A stretch of 64,000 bases of DNA from an uncultured bacterium (GCA_937889645.1 CALBZE010000091.1:5865-69864), one strand, 5' to 3'. Shown: positions 1 to 9,577, counted from the stretch's first letter. Made by a program: numbers and translations. The notes: generated by a model from the sequence alone, not told the origin.

Positions 1-17
1 TGTCGAAGGGCGCGGCG

Positions 18-719
18 CTACCGCGTCGCCCCCGCCAGGTGGTCGATCAGCGATTCGAACAACGGCAGCCCGTCCGTCGAGCCGAGCAGCGCCTCGACCG
101 CCCGCTCGGGGTGCGGCATCATCCCCAGCACGTTCCCGCCGTCGTTCACGATCCCCGCGATGTTGCGGGCCGAACCGTTCGGATTCGCCGCATCCGTCGC
201 CGCGCCGTCCGCGTCCACGTATCGGAAGACGACGCGGCGCTCGGCCTCGAGCCGGTCCAGCGTCGCGTCGTCCGCGATGTAGCTGCCCTCGCCGTGGGCG
301 ATCGGGATGCGTAGCAGCTGCCCTTGGCTGTAGCGCGTCGTGTACGGCGTCGACGCGTTCTCGACCCGCAGGTAGACGGGCATGCTCCGGAACTTGAGGG
401 TCCTGTTGCGGATCAGCGCGCCCGGCAGGAGCCCGGCCTCGCAGAGGACCTGGAAGCCGTTGCAGATCCCGAGCACCGGCCCGCCCTCGGCCGCGAAGCG
501 CTGGACCGCACCCATGATCGGGCTCGACCGCGCGATCGCGCCCGCGCGCAGATAATCGCCGTAGCTGAACCCGCCGGGGAGGATCACCGCATCCGCGCCG
601 CCCAGGTCCGTGTCCCGGTGCCAGACGTAGGTCGCCTCGGCGCCCAGCACGTCCTTCACGGCGCGGTAGCAGTCGTAGTCGCAGTTCGACCCCGGGAACG
701 TCACGATCGCAATGCGCAT
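18..719 (-). CDS. purQ: Phosphoribosylformylglycinamidine synthase subunit PurQ (glutaminase)
   Basis: Class I glutamine amidotransferase of 233 residues that releases ammonia from glutamine for formylglycinamidine synthesis (step 4 of purine biosynthesis). The nucleophile is Cys86 in GICNGFQVL; the His203/Glu205 pair of the triad is in MPHPERA near the C terminus. The N terminus (IAIVTFPGSNCDYD) is typical of the stand-alone small-PurL type, which works with PurS and a separate PurL. PurL is not in the window and may lie beyond the left edge, since only 17 bases remain after the stop. It follows purS by 4 bases at the end of a long minus-strand operon. Confidence 0.97.
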   Translation of the reverse strand: MRIAIVTFPGSNCDYDCYRAVKDVLGAEATYVWHRDTDLGGADAVILPGGFSYGDYLRAGAIARSSPIMGAVQRFAAEGGPVLGICNGFQVLCEAGLLPGALIRNRTLKFRSMPVYLRVENASTPYTTRYSQGQLLRIPIAHGEGSYIADDATLDRLEAERRVVFRYVDADGAATDAANPNGSARNIAGIVNDGGNVLGMMPHPERAVEALLGSTDGLPLFESLIDHLAGATR

Positions 720-723
720 GGGG

Positions 724-975
724 CTACCCGCGGACCTCCACTTCGTAGTCTTCCGTCACGGGGTTGGCCAGCAGCTTGCGGCACATCTCGTCCGCCCGCG
801 CGCGCGCCGCGTCGACCGAGTCCGCGGCGATGCGGAGCCGCACCAGCCGCCCGACCCGTACCCCGGACGCACCCTGGAACTCCAGCGACCGCAGCGCGTT
901 CTCGACCGCCTTCCCCTGCGGGTCCAAGAGCCCCTGCCGGGGCATGATCCTGACTTCGACCTGGTATTCGCTCAC
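724..975 (-). CDS. purS: Phosphoribosylformylglycinamidine synthase subunit PurS
   Basis: Small (83 residues) structural subunit that bridges PurQ and PurL in the FGAM synthase complex. The sequence opens YQVEVRIMPRQGLLDPQGKA, the characteristic PurS start, and ends in a short beta strand (EDYEVEVRG). I chose the GTG at 975 because AGAGGG lies about 6 bases upstream and because the family is about 80 residues; an upstream in-frame ATG would add 26 residues with no homology-like content. Its stop is 4 bases from purQ, so the two are probably co-translated. Confidence 0.93.
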   Translation of the reverse strand: MSEYQVEVRIMPRQGLLDPQGKAVENALRSLEFQGASGVRVGRLVRLRIAADSVDAARARADEMCRKLLANPVTEDYEVEVRG

Positions 976-1111
976 TTGTTTCCCTCTGACGTTCCCGGTC
1001 CAAGACGAACCGGTCATCCGATCACACCTGCCCGCCGGCACCTTGCCACCCACACCTTGCCGCCCACCCCACCCGATCCACCCCTCCGTCCGCGACCGCG
1101 CTCCTGCTCCG

Positions 1112-1969
1112 TCACTCCCCCTCGCGCGGCCGCCGCCGCTTCAGCCGCCACCGACGATGGGGCGAGAGCTCGTCGTAGTCGATCTCCCTCAGCTCCGCGC
1201 CCGCCTCGTCTCCGCCTTCCTCGTCCAGGAGCGGGTCGCGTTCCGGCAGCCGCTCGAAGAAGCCGAGGACGAACGCCTTCAACACGCCGTACGCCACGTA
1301 CCCGACGAGGGCGGGGAAGAAGAACAGCGACGGCACCGTGAGCGCGGCCACGATCACGGCCACCAGCAGCGCCAGCGTCGCGAGCCCTTTCGCCGAACGG
1401 AAGCCGAACTTCGGCACGACCGGGTACAGCACGTGGCTCATCATCAGCGTGCCGAGCAGGAACATCAGCACGATGATCAGGACCGGCCACGGCAGCGAGG
1501 CGAGGTGCTGCTGGAAGAAATTCGTCTGGCTGAACGGGTAGAAGGTGGCCAGCGTCATCCCCGCGGACGGCGACGGCAGCCCGTGGAACGCGACCTTCGC
1601 GTGCCCCGCCTGCTCCACGTTGAAGCGCGCCAGCCGGATGACCGCCGAGCTGACGTAGTAGAAGGCGACGAGCCAGCTCCACGTCCCGTCCGCCAGGAAG
1701 AGATGGTAGATGATCAGCGCCGGCGCGACGCCGAAGCTGATCGCATCGACCAGCGAGTCCAACTCCTCGCCGAAGCGGCTCCCGGTCTGCGTCACGCGCG
1801 CGACCCGGCCGTCCAGCGTGTCGGCGATCCCGGCGAACACGATCAGCCACGCCGCGGTCGTGAACTCCCCGCGCGCCGCGGAGACGATTGCCCAGATCCC
1901 GAAGAACAGGTTGCCGAGCGTGAGCGCGCTCGGAACGATGATGACGCCCTGCTGAAGGCGACGACTCAT
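1112..1969 (-). CDS. pssA: CDP-diacylglycerol-serine O-phosphatidyltransferase
   Basis: Integral membrane enzyme (285 residues) of the CDP-alcohol phosphatidyltransferase family, making phosphatidylserine from CDP-diacylglycerol and serine. The family motif D-G-x2-A-R-x8-G-x3-D-x3-D is visible as DGRVARVTQTGSRFGEELD followed by SLVD. Around it are about seven hydrophobic segments (for example VIIVPSALTLGNLFFGIWAIV). The C-terminal 40 residues are charged and basic (RRWRLKRRRPREGE), probably cytoplasmic. The start ATG overlaps the purC stop (ATGA at 1966-1969), so it is translationally coupled to a purine gene, and a 136-base gap separates it from purS. Confidence 0.9.
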   Translation of the reverse strand: MSRRLQQGVIIVPSALTLGNLFFGIWAIVSAARGEFTTAAWLIVFAGIADTLDGRVARVTQTGSRFGEELDSLVDAISFGVAPALIIYHLFLADGTWSWLVAFYYVSSAVIRLARFNVEQAGHAKVAFHGLPSPSAGMTLATFYPFSQTNFFQQHLASLPWPVLIIVLMFLLGTLMMSHVLYPVVPKFGFRSAKGLATLALLVAVIVAALTVPSLFFFPALVGYVAYGVLKAFVLGFFERLPERDPLLDEEGGDEAGAELREIDYDELSPHRRWRLKRRRPREGE

Positions 1970-2931
1970 CGGCCTCCTCGCTCGGGTGACGGCTGCGCCG
2001 GGTCGTGGACGGGGAAATCCTCCAGCGCGTACCCCGTGAGACGGCGGAACACGTCGCGGTAGCGTCGCGACGTCGCCTCGACGACCTCCGGCGGCAGCTC
2101 CGGCGCCGGCGGCCGCTTGTCCCACTCGCCGCGCCCGACCAGCGATTCCAGGTAGTCCCGCACCGGCTGCTTGTCCAGCGACGGCTGGCCGCGACCCGGC
2201 GCGTAGCTCTCCTTCGGCCAGAACCGCGACGAATCCGGCGTCAGCACCTCGTCGATCAGCAGCACCGTGCCGTCCGGCAGGCGCCCGAACTCGAACTTGG
2301 TGTCCGCGATGATGATGTCCGCCGCGGCCGCGATCTCCCGGCCGCGCTCGTAGATCGCGAGGCTCCGCGCCCGGAGCAGCTCCGCCGCCTCGTCGCCGAT
2401 CCGACGTCGCACCTCGTCGAAGGTGATGTTCTCGTCGTGCCCTTCGACCGCCTTCGTCGCCGGCGAGAAGATCGGCGGGTCGAGCCGGTCGCTCTCGGCC
2501 AGCCCGGGCGGGAGCGGCTCACCCGCCAGCGTCCCGGTCCGACGGTACTCCGCCCACGCCGAGCCCGAGAGGTACCCGCGCACCACGCACTCCACGGGGA
2601 ACGGCTCGGTTCGCCGCACCAGCATCGACCGCCGCGCCCACTCCGCCTCCAGCCCGGCCAGCCCCGGCACCTCGCGGGCGATCGCGGCGGGATCGACCGA
2701 GATCAGGTGGTTCGGCGTGATGTCCTCCAGCCGCGCCAGCCACCACGCGGTGATCAGCGTCAGCACCTCGCCCTTGTGCGGGATCGGCTGCGGCAGCACC
2801 ACGTCGAACGCGCTGATCCGGTCCGTCGCGACCATGAGCAGCCGGTCGCCGCCCACGTCGTAGACGTCGCGGACCTTCCCCCGCGCGACGAGAGGGAAGG
2901 GGAGCCGAGTTTCCGCCACCGTCGGCGTCAT
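1966..2931 (-). CDS. purC: Phosphoribosylaminoimidazole-succinocarboxamide synthase (SAICAR synthetase)
   Basis: ATP-dependent ligase of 321 residues joining CAIR and aspartate. Visible family blocks are ARGKVRDVY (residues 16-24), ATDRISAFD (35-43), VVRGYLSGSAWAEYRRTG and IADTKFEFG with the metal/ATP-binding DEVLTPDSSRFW. At over 300 residues it is the longer form (yeast-like length), not the roughly 240-residue Bacillus/E. coli form. The ATG at 2931 has GGAGGG about 8 bases upstream and overlaps the stop of the tiny upstream ORF by 4 bases. Its own stop overlaps the pssA start by 4 bases. Confidence 0.95.
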   Translation of the reverse strand: MTPTVAETRLPFPLVARGKVRDVYDVGGDRLLMVATDRISAFDVVLPQPIPHKGEVLTLITAWWLARLEDITPNHLISVDPAAIAREVPGLAGLEAEWARRSMLVRRTEPFPVECVVRGYLSGSAWAEYRRTGTLAGEPLPPGLAESDRLDPPIFSPATKAVEGHDENITFDEVRRRIGDEAAELLRARSLAIYERGREIAAAADIIIADTKFEFGRLPDGTVLLIDEVLTPDSSRFWPKESYAPGRGQPSLDKQPVRDYLESLVGRGEWDKRPPAPELPPEVVEATSRRYRDVFRRLTGYALEDFPVHDPAQPSPERGGR

Positions 2932-3023
2932 GCCGCCATCCCTCCGACGGCGGTCATGCCTGCCGCCGCCGCGCCTGCCGGGCCCGCGCCACGCCGCTCG
3001 TGCGCCTGCATCGCCATTTTCAT
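2928..3023 (-). CDS. 31-codon ORF bridging purB and purC (possible coupling ORF)
   Basis: A tiny frame filling exactly the 91-base gap between purB and purC. Its ATG overlaps the last base of the purB stop (TGATG at 3021-3025) and its TGA overlaps the purC ATG (ATGA at 2928-2931). The product would be MKMAMQAHERRGAG followed by an Ala/Gly/Met-rich tail: no domain, no signal peptide, low complexity. It could be read only to carry ribosomes from purB into purC. In DNA this GC-rich a 31-codon open frame is not improbable, so expression is inferred only from the two exact junctions. Confidence 0.4.
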   Translation of the reverse strand: MKMAMQAHERRGAGPAGAAAAGMTAVGGMAA

Positions 3024-4477
3024 CACACCTTCGGCTCCGGCGCCTCCAGCTCGACGCCGTAGCGCGCAAGCACCGGCTCGACCGCGTCCACCAGGAACGC
3101 GTCGACCTGCTCGGGCGCGCGGCCGATGTGCCGCGCCGGGTCCAGGATCTCCTCGATCTCCTGCTTCGTCAGCCGGAACGCCGGGTCGCCCGCGATCCGG
3201 TCCGCCAGGTCGTTCTCCGCGCCCTCGTCCTTCATCCGGTTGGCCGCGGCCACCGAATGCTGCCGGATCCGCTCGTGCAGGTCCTGACGATCGCCGCCCT
3301 CCTTGACCCCCCGCATCAGGATCGCCTCCGTCGACATGAACGGCAGCTCCTCCAGCAGGTGGCGGCGGATCACCGGCTCGTGCACGACCAGCCCCGCGGC
3401 CACGTTGTGGTAGAGCATCAGGAAGGCGTCGGTCGACAGGTACGCCTCGGGGATCGAGATCCGCTTGTTCGCCGAGTCGTCGAGCGTGCGCTCGAGCCAC
3501 TGCGCCGCGGCCGTGACCGCCGGGTCCAGCGAGAGCGTGATGACGTGCCGTGCCAGCGCGTTGATCCGCTCCGCCCGCATCGGGTTGCGCTTGTACGCCA
3601 TCGCCGACGAGCCGATCTGCTCCTTCCCGAACGGCTCCTCGACCTCGCGCAGGTGCTGGAGCAGCCGCAGGTCGTTCGCGAACTTGGACGCCGACGTCGC
3701 GATCCCGGCCAGCGTGGCGAGGAACGCGTAGTCGGCCTTGCGCGGGTAGGTCTGGCCCGTGACCCAGAAGAGCTCGTCGAACCCCATCTTCGCGGCGACC
3801 CGGCGGTTCAGCTCGACCACCTTCGCGTGGTCGCCCTCGAACAGCTCGAGGAAGCTCGCCTCGGTACCGGTCGTGCCGCGGATCCCGCGGAAGCGTAGCG
3901 TCGCCAGGCGGTGCTCGACCTCCTCCAGGTCCAGCAGCAGGTCCTGGATCCAGAGCGTCGCGCGCTTGCCGACCGTCGTCGGCTGCGCGGGCTGGAAGTG
4001 GGTGTAGCCGAGCGTCGGCAGTGCGCGGTAGCGACGGGCGAAGTCCGCCAGCGCCGCGATCGTTGCCACGAGCCGCTTCCGCACCAGCAGCATCGCCTCG
4101 CGGTGCTGGATCAGGTCGGTGTTGTCGCCGACGTACGCGCTCGTGGCGCCCAGGTGGATGATCCCCCGCGCCGCCGGCGCCACCTCGCCGAAGTGGTGAA
4201 CGTGCGCCATGACGTCGTGCCGGAGCCGGCGCTCCAGCTCCGCCGCGCGACCGAGGTCGATCTCGTCGATCCTCTCGCGCATCTGCGCGATCGCCTCCTC
4301 CGGGATCGGCAGCCCCAGCTCGCGCTGGCTCTCGGCGAGGGCGATCCAGAGGCGCCGCCACGTCGTGTACTTGAACGCCGGCGAGAAGATCCGGCTCATC
4401 TCCTCGGAGGCGTACCGCTCGACCAGCGGGTTCTGGTACGACGTCGGCGCGCCGCCTCGCTCGTCCTCTCGTCTCAC
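3023..4477 (-). CDS. purB: Adenylosuccinate lyase (animal-type)
   Basis: Fumarase/aspartase superfamily lyase of 484 residues that splits SAICAR and adenylosuccinate, releasing fumarate. The superfamily signature GSSAMAYKRNPM is at residues 289-300. Ser290 and His160 (in TLGYTHFQPAQ) fall one position from human Ser289 and His159 as I recall them. Blocks such as RHDVMAHVHHFGEVAP, LGATSAYVGDNTDLI and ERTDDSAN-like ERTLDDSANKR read like human ADSL, not the short bacterial enzyme. Starts at GTG 4477, 7 bases after the protease stop. A 31-codon ORF links it to purC. Confidence 0.95.
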   Translation of the reverse strand: MRREDERGGAPTSYQNPLVERYASEEMSRIFSPAFKYTTWRRLWIALAESQRELGLPIPEEAIAQMRERIDEIDLGRAAELERRLRHDVMAHVHHFGEVAPAARGIIHLGATSAYVGDNTDLIQHREAMLLVRKRLVATIAALADFARRYRALPTLGYTHFQPAQPTTVGKRATLWIQDLLLDLEEVEHRLATLRFRGIRGTTGTEASFLELFEGDHAKVVELNRRVAAKMGFDELFWVTGQTYPRKADYAFLATLAGIATSASKFANDLRLLQHLREVEEPFGKEQIGSSAMAYKRNPMRAERINALARHVITLSLDPAVTAAAQWLERTLDDSANKRISIPEAYLSTDAFLMLYHNVAAGLVVHEPVIRRHLLEELPFMSTEAILMRGVKEGGDRQDLHERIRQHSVAAANRMKDEGAENDLADRIAGDPAFRLTKQEIEEILDPARHIGRAPEQVDAFLVDAVEPVLARYGVELEAPEPKV

Positions 4478-4484
4478 TCCACCC

Positions 4485-5981
<1,497 letters not shown>

Positions 5982-5986
5982 AAATC

Positions 5987-6655
5987 TCAGATCTTGCGTA
6001 GTGATTCCGGGAGCTTCGCCCAGTCCGCCAGGAAAGCGTCCAGCCCCTTGTCCGTGAGCGGGTGCTCCAGGAGCTGGTAGAGCACCTTCGGCGGGATCGT
6101 CGCCACGTCCGCCCCGAGGAGCGCCGCCTGCACCACGTGCTGCGGGCTCCGCACCGACGCGACGAGCACCTCCGTCTCGAAGTCGTAGTTCTGGTAGATC
6201 TGCACGATCTGCGCGATCAGTTCCATCCCGTCCGAGCTGATGTCGTCCAGCCGCCCGACGAACGGCGAGATGTACGTCGCGCCCGCCTTCGCCGCGAGGA
6301 GCGCCTGCGACGGCGTGAAGCACAGCGTCACGTTGACCCTGATCCCCTCGGCCCGGAACTGACGGCACGCCCGGAGCCCGGCCTCGATCAGCGGCACCTT
6401 GATCACGATGTTGTCCGCGATCTTCGCCAGCTCGCGCCCCTCGCGCACCATCCCTTCCGTGTCGGTCGCGACGACCTCCGCGCTGATCGGGCCGTCCACC
6501 GCCCGGCAGATCTCCGCCAGGATCTCGCGTGGGTTCCCCTCCGCGCCCGCGGCCTTCGCCAGCAGCGACGGGTTCGTCGTGATCCCGTCGATCAGCCCGG
6601 CTTCCGCCGCTCGGCGGATCTCCGACAGATCGGCGGTGTCAAGGAAGATCTTCAT
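5987..6655 (-). CDS. tal: Transaldolase / fructose-6-phosphate aldolase (TalC/FSA family)
   Basis: Small Schiff-base aldolase of 222 residues, the short TalC-like form. The predicted catalytic Lys86 lies in NIVIKVPLIEAG, and the family blocks MKIFLDTADL, ITTNPSLLAK and GATYISPFVGRLDD are all present. It would connect sedoheptulose-7-P, glyceraldehyde-3-P, erythrose-4-P and fructose-6-P in the non-oxidative pentose phosphate pathway. Sequence alone does not decide between transaldolase and fructose-6-phosphate aldolase activity. The ATG at 6655 lies inside the end of truA (17-base overlap). Confidence 0.92.
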   Translation of the reverse strand: MKIFLDTADLSEIRRAAEAGLIDGITTNPSLLAKAAGAEGNPREILAEICRAVDGPISAEVVATDTEGMVREGRELAKIADNIVIKVPLIEAGLRACRQFRAEGIRVNVTLCFTPSQALLAAKAGATYISPFVGRLDDISSDGMELIAQIVQIYQNYDFETEVLVASVRSPQHVVQAALLGADVATIPPKVLYQLLEHPLTDKGLDAFLADWAKLPESLRKI

Positions 6656-7442
6656 TCCCGGCCTCCTCGAGTTGCCGCTCGGTTTCGTTATACGCCACAT
6701 GCGTCAGGAAGAGCCCCTCCGGCGGCGCCGGCGGCGACGTCTCCAGCCCCGGCTCGTCGGCGAGCAGGTGCGCCATCTCCTCCACCGGCCGCCGCCCCAG
6801 CGCCATCTCCACCATCGTCCCCACCAGGTATCGGACCATGTGGTGCAGGAAGCGGTTCGCCGTGACGTGGAACTCGACGCCGAGACCGCGCCAGTCCCGC
6901 CACTCGGCTCGCATCACCGTGCACCGGTCGCCGCGCTCTTCCTGGCCCGCCTTGGCGAATGCCCGGAACGAGTGATCGCCCACGATCTCGCGGGCCGCCG
7001 CGTCCAGCGCGGACCGATCCAGATCCCGCGCCAGCGGCCAGCACCAGCGCCGCCGGAACGGCGACAGCGCCGCCTCCGACGTACCTACCCGATACACGTA
7101 GCTCCGCGCCGTCGCATCGAAGCGCGCGTGGAAGTCCAGCGGCACCTCCTCCGCGGCGCTCACCCGGACGTCGTGCGGTAGGATCGCGTTCAGCGCCCTG
7201 CGTAGCGATTCCGCCGTCCACTTCTCGGGGACCAGGACCGACGCCACCTGCCCCGTGGCATGGACGCCCCGGTCCGTCCGCCCGGCGCCCACGACCGTCG
7301 TCGGACGGTTGGCCAGCCGCGACACGGCTTCCTCCAGCACGCCCTGGATCGTGCGCGCTCCCGGCTGCACCTGCCAGCCGTAGAACCCGCCTCCGTCGTA
7401 CTGCAGCGTGAGCTTGATCCGGCGCTCGTTCGGGGATGACAC
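6639..7442 (-). CDS. truA: tRNA pseudouridine(38-40) synthase TruA
   Basis: Modifies uridines 38-40 in the tRNA anticodon stem. The catalytic Asp57 lies in GAGRTDRGVHATGQV (numbered from the GTG at 7442), the universal TruA motif, and FHVTANRFLHHMVRYLVG is the second conserved block. Family length is about 245-270 residues, giving 267 here. I prefer GTG 7442 because a promoter (TTGACA-N16-TAGCTT) predicts transcription starting about 2 bases upstream, i.e. a leaderless message. GTG 7463 is the alternative; neither has a Shine-Dalgarno. First gene of the minus-strand operon down to purQ. Confidence 0.93.
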   Translation of the reverse strand: MSSPNERRIKLTLQYDGGGFYGWQVQPGARTIQGVLEEAVSRLANRPTTVVGAGRTDRGVHATGQVASVLVPEKWTAESLRRALNAILPHDVRVSAAEEVPLDFHARFDATARSYVYRVGTSEAALSPFRRRWCWPLARDLDRSALDAAAREIVGDHSFRAFAKAGQEERGDRCTVMRAEWRDWRGLGVEFHVTANRFLHHMVRYLVGTMVEMALGRRPVEEMAHLLADEPGLETSPPAPPEGLFLTHVAYNETERQLEEAGNEDLP

Positions 7443-7450
7443 GGCGGCGA

Positions 7451-7478
7451 AAGCTACGTGCACGCGTGTGAGTGTCAA
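7451..7478 (-). promoter_or_regulatory. Promoter of the truA-purQ operon
   Basis: On the minus strand TTGACA (7478-7473), 16 bases, TAGCTT (7456-7451). The predicted transcription start is about 7444, essentially at the GTG start codon of truA. The -10 hexamer is identical to that of panB. Confidence 0.6.
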
Positions 7479-7518
7479 GCGGTCGCGCACCCGCCGTTCC
7501 GGCCGTCGCCCCGCCGCG

Positions 7519-7548
7519 TTGACACCCCGCGAGCGCACCGAATACAAT
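7519..7548 (+). promoter_or_regulatory. Sigma-70-type promoter of trpD
   Basis: TTGACA (7519-7524), 18 bases, TACAAT (7543-7548): a full -35 consensus and 5/6 at -10, with a predicted start near 7555 and a 25-base leader containing GGAG before the ATG. It diverges from the truA promoter. Confidence 0.8.
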
Positions 7549-7579
7549 CCGTCGTTCGTGCCCCCAAATTGGAGTCCAG

Positions 7580-8644
7580 ATGCCGACCACCAGGGAAGTC
7601 GAGCCCGCCGGGCTCGCGCCGTACCTCGCCCGCGTCGCGGCGGGAGCCACCCTTTCGGGCGACGAAGCCGAGGCCGCGTTCGGCGCCATCATGGACGGTA
7701 CCGCGTCCCACATCCAGACGGCCTCTCTCCTCGTCGCGCTCCGCGTGCGCGGCGAGACGCCCGCGGAGATCGCCGGCGGTGTGCGCGCACTGCGCCGCGC
7801 CATGATCCACGTCCGCGCCCCCGAAGGGGAGCCGCTCCTCGACACCTGCGGGACGGGCGGCGGCGCCTTCACCACCTTCAACATCTCGACCGCCGCGGCC
7901 CTCGTCGCCGCCGGCGCGGGCGTGCGCATCGCCAAGCACGGCAACCGCTCCTTCACCTCCAGGAGCGGGAGCGCCGACGTCCTCGAGGCGCTCGGCGTCG
8001 TCATCGACCTCACCCCGGACGCCATGGCCGACGTCCTGGACGAGGCGGGCATCGTCTTCATGTTCGCGCCGCTCCTCCACCCGGCAATGCGCCACGCGGC
8101 GCCGGTGCGGCGCGAGCTCGGCATCCCGACCATCATGAACCTGCTCGGGCCGCTGACCAACCCGGCGGGCGCCCGCCGTCAGGTCGTCGGCGTGTCCGAT
8201 CCGTCGCGCCTGGACGTCGTGGCCGACGCCCTCCGCGAGCTCGGGCACGACCGCGCCCTCGTCGTGCACGGGGAACCCGGCCTGGACGAGCTGAGCCCGA
8301 TCGGACCGTCCGAGGTCGTGGAGCTTCGCGACGGAACGCTCGCCAGGTTCCGCTTCGACCCCGCCGATCGTCTCGGTTGGAAAGGCTTCGATCCCGCCGA
8401 CCTCGCCGGCGGAGACCCGGCCGACAACGCCCGCATCATCGAGGACGTCCTCACGGGCCGGCGCACGGGCGCCGCCCGCGCCGCCGTCGTCCTCAACGCC
8501 GCCGCCGCCCTCTTCGTGGCCGACCGCGTCGAGTCGCTCGAGGACGGCGTCGCCCTGGCCGAGCGTATCATCGATGGAGGCGCCGCATACGACGCCCTCG
8601 AGCGCCTCAGGGAGGCGTCCCGCAAGGCCGCCGCACGGGCCTGA
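7580..8644 (+). CDS. trpD: Anthranilate phosphoribosyltransferase
   Basis: Second enzyme of tryptophan synthesis, transferring phosphoribose from PRPP to anthranilate; 354 residues. The PRPP/Mg sites are visible: LLDTCGTGGG, FNISTA, AKHGNRSFTSRSGSAD. Anthranilate-site and acidic metal residues follow (NPAGARRQVVGV). GGAG lies 5 bases upstream of the ATG, behind its own promoter. It is separated from the other trp genes by lexA on the opposite strand; trpE and trpG are not in the window. Confidence 0.97.
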   Translation: MPTTREVEPAGLAPYLARVAAGATLSGDEAEAAFGAIMDGTASHIQTASLLVALRVRGETPAEIAGGVRALRRAMIHVRAPEGEPLLDTCGTGGGAFTTFNISTAAALVAAGAGVRIAKHGNRSFTSRSGSADVLEALGVVIDLTPDAMADVLDEAGIVFMFAPLLHPAMRHAAPVRRELGIPTIMNLLGPLTNPAGARRQVVGVSDPSRLDVVADALRELGHDRALVVHGEPGLDELSPIGPSEVVELRDGTLARFRFDPADRLGWKGFDPADLAGGDPADNARIIEDVLTGRRTGAARAAVVLNAAAALFVADRVESLEDGVALAERIIDGGAAYDALERLREASRKAAARA

Positions 8645-8781
8645 TTGGATGGATAGGGTAGGGAGGTGAGGCGCGACCGCCGACGAGTCGCCCGATGCCG
8701 CTGCCTGGACTCACGGTGCGCCGAAGTCCCGGCCGCCCGCGAGACGCCCGGCCGCGTGTGAGAATCCCGCCGCGGTCGCCC

Positions 8782-8910
8782 TCAGTTCGCCGAGACCACC
8801 GCCGTCAGCGTCCACGGCCCCCGGATCGGCGCCACGGCCTGCTGAACGATCACTACGAGCATCCCGCGCCGCGTGCGGCGCCCCACCACGAACGTGTGCT
8901 TCGGACCCAT
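8782..8910 (-). CDS. 42-codon ORF coupled to lexA
   Basis: Short frame immediately after lexA: its ATG shares one base with the lexA stop (TAATG at 8908-8912), and GGAGG lies 8 bases upstream, inside the lexA 3' end. The product (starts MGPKHTFVVGRRTRRGML, ends WTLTAVVSAN) is basic with one weakly hydrophobic stretch (MLVVIVQQAVAPI). I do not recognise it. The junction plus ribosome-binding site argue that it is translated with LexA; if real it would be an SOS-controlled small protein. Confidence 0.5.
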   Translation of the reverse strand: MGPKHTFVVGRRTRRGMLVVIVQQAVAPIRGPWTLTAVVSAN

Positions 8911-9521
8911 TACCGGTACCTCCGGATCACCCCGATCACGATCCCCTGGATCTTGACGTCCGACGCCGGGAAGTACATCGGCGGCATCGTCGGATTCGCC
9001 GGCTGCAGCCGCACCCGACCGTCCGACTCCCGGTAGAACTTCTTCACCGTCGCCGACTCGCCGTTCACCAGCGCCACTACCATCTCGCCGTTGTGCGCGG
9101 TCTCGCGCGAGTTCACGATGATGTAGTCGCCGTCCCGGATCTGCTCGTCGATCATCGAGTCCCCGTTCACGCGGAGCACGTAGTTGTAGCCGCCCCGCGC
9201 CAGCATGTCCTCGGGGACCGCGATCGTCTCCGTGTCCTGCACCGCCTCGATCGGTAGCCCCGCCGCCACCTTCCCCAGCAGCGGCAGCTCGACCGCCGAC
9301 ACCCGCATCTGCGTCGGGAGCAGCTCGATCGACCGGCTCTCGTTGTAGCTCTTTCGGATGTAGCCCTTGCGCTGCAGATTCTCCAGGTGCTCGTGCACCG
9401 TCGCGAGCGACGAGAACCGGAAGTGCCGCGCGATCTCCTCGAAGCTCGGCGAGTAGCCGTGGTCCTCGTAGTATTCGTTCAGGTAGTCGAGGATCTCTTT
9501 CTGGCGTTTGGTCAGGGCCAT
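8910..9521 (-). CDS. lexA: LexA repressor, SOS response
   Basis: Transcriptional repressor that self-cleaves on RecA-ssDNA filaments; 203 residues. An N-terminal winged helix (residues 1-65, with SFEEIARHFRFSSLATVHEHLENL as the recognition region) is followed by the S24 peptidase domain. The cleavage site is Ala87-Gly88 (GKVAAGLP). The catalytic dyad is Ser122 (VNGDSMID) and Lys160 (SATVKKF). The ATG at 9521 has GGGAGG about 6 bases upstream. Its promoter carries two 18-bp repeats likely to be its own operators. A small ORF is coupled downstream. Confidence 0.97.
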   Translation of the reverse strand: MALTKRQKEILDYLNEYYEDHGYSPSFEEIARHFRFSSLATVHEHLENLQRKGYIRKSYNESRSIELLPTQMRVSAVELPLLGKVAAGLPIEAVQDTETIAVPEDMLARGGYNYVLRVNGDSMIDEQIRDGDYIIVNSRETAHNGEMVVALVNGESATVKKFYRESDGRVRLQPANPTMPPMYFPASDVKIQGIVIGVIRRYR

Positions 9522-9557
9522 CTCGTTCCTCCCGCGGTACCGGGTTCACGCCATCGG

Positions 9558-9575
9558 CCCGAACAGGGACCGAAG
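9558..9575. promoter_or_regulatory. Operator-like repeat, copy 1 (candidate LexA site)
   Basis: CCCGAACAGGGACCGAAG. It matches copy 2 at 15 of 18 positions and contains two CCGAA half-sites 11 bp apart (same helix face). It covers the predicted lexA transcription start. Direct half-sites about 11 bp apart recall the alphaproteobacterial LexA box (GTTC-N7-GTTC). Binding by LexA is inferred. Confidence 0.6.
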
Positions 9576-9577
9576 AT

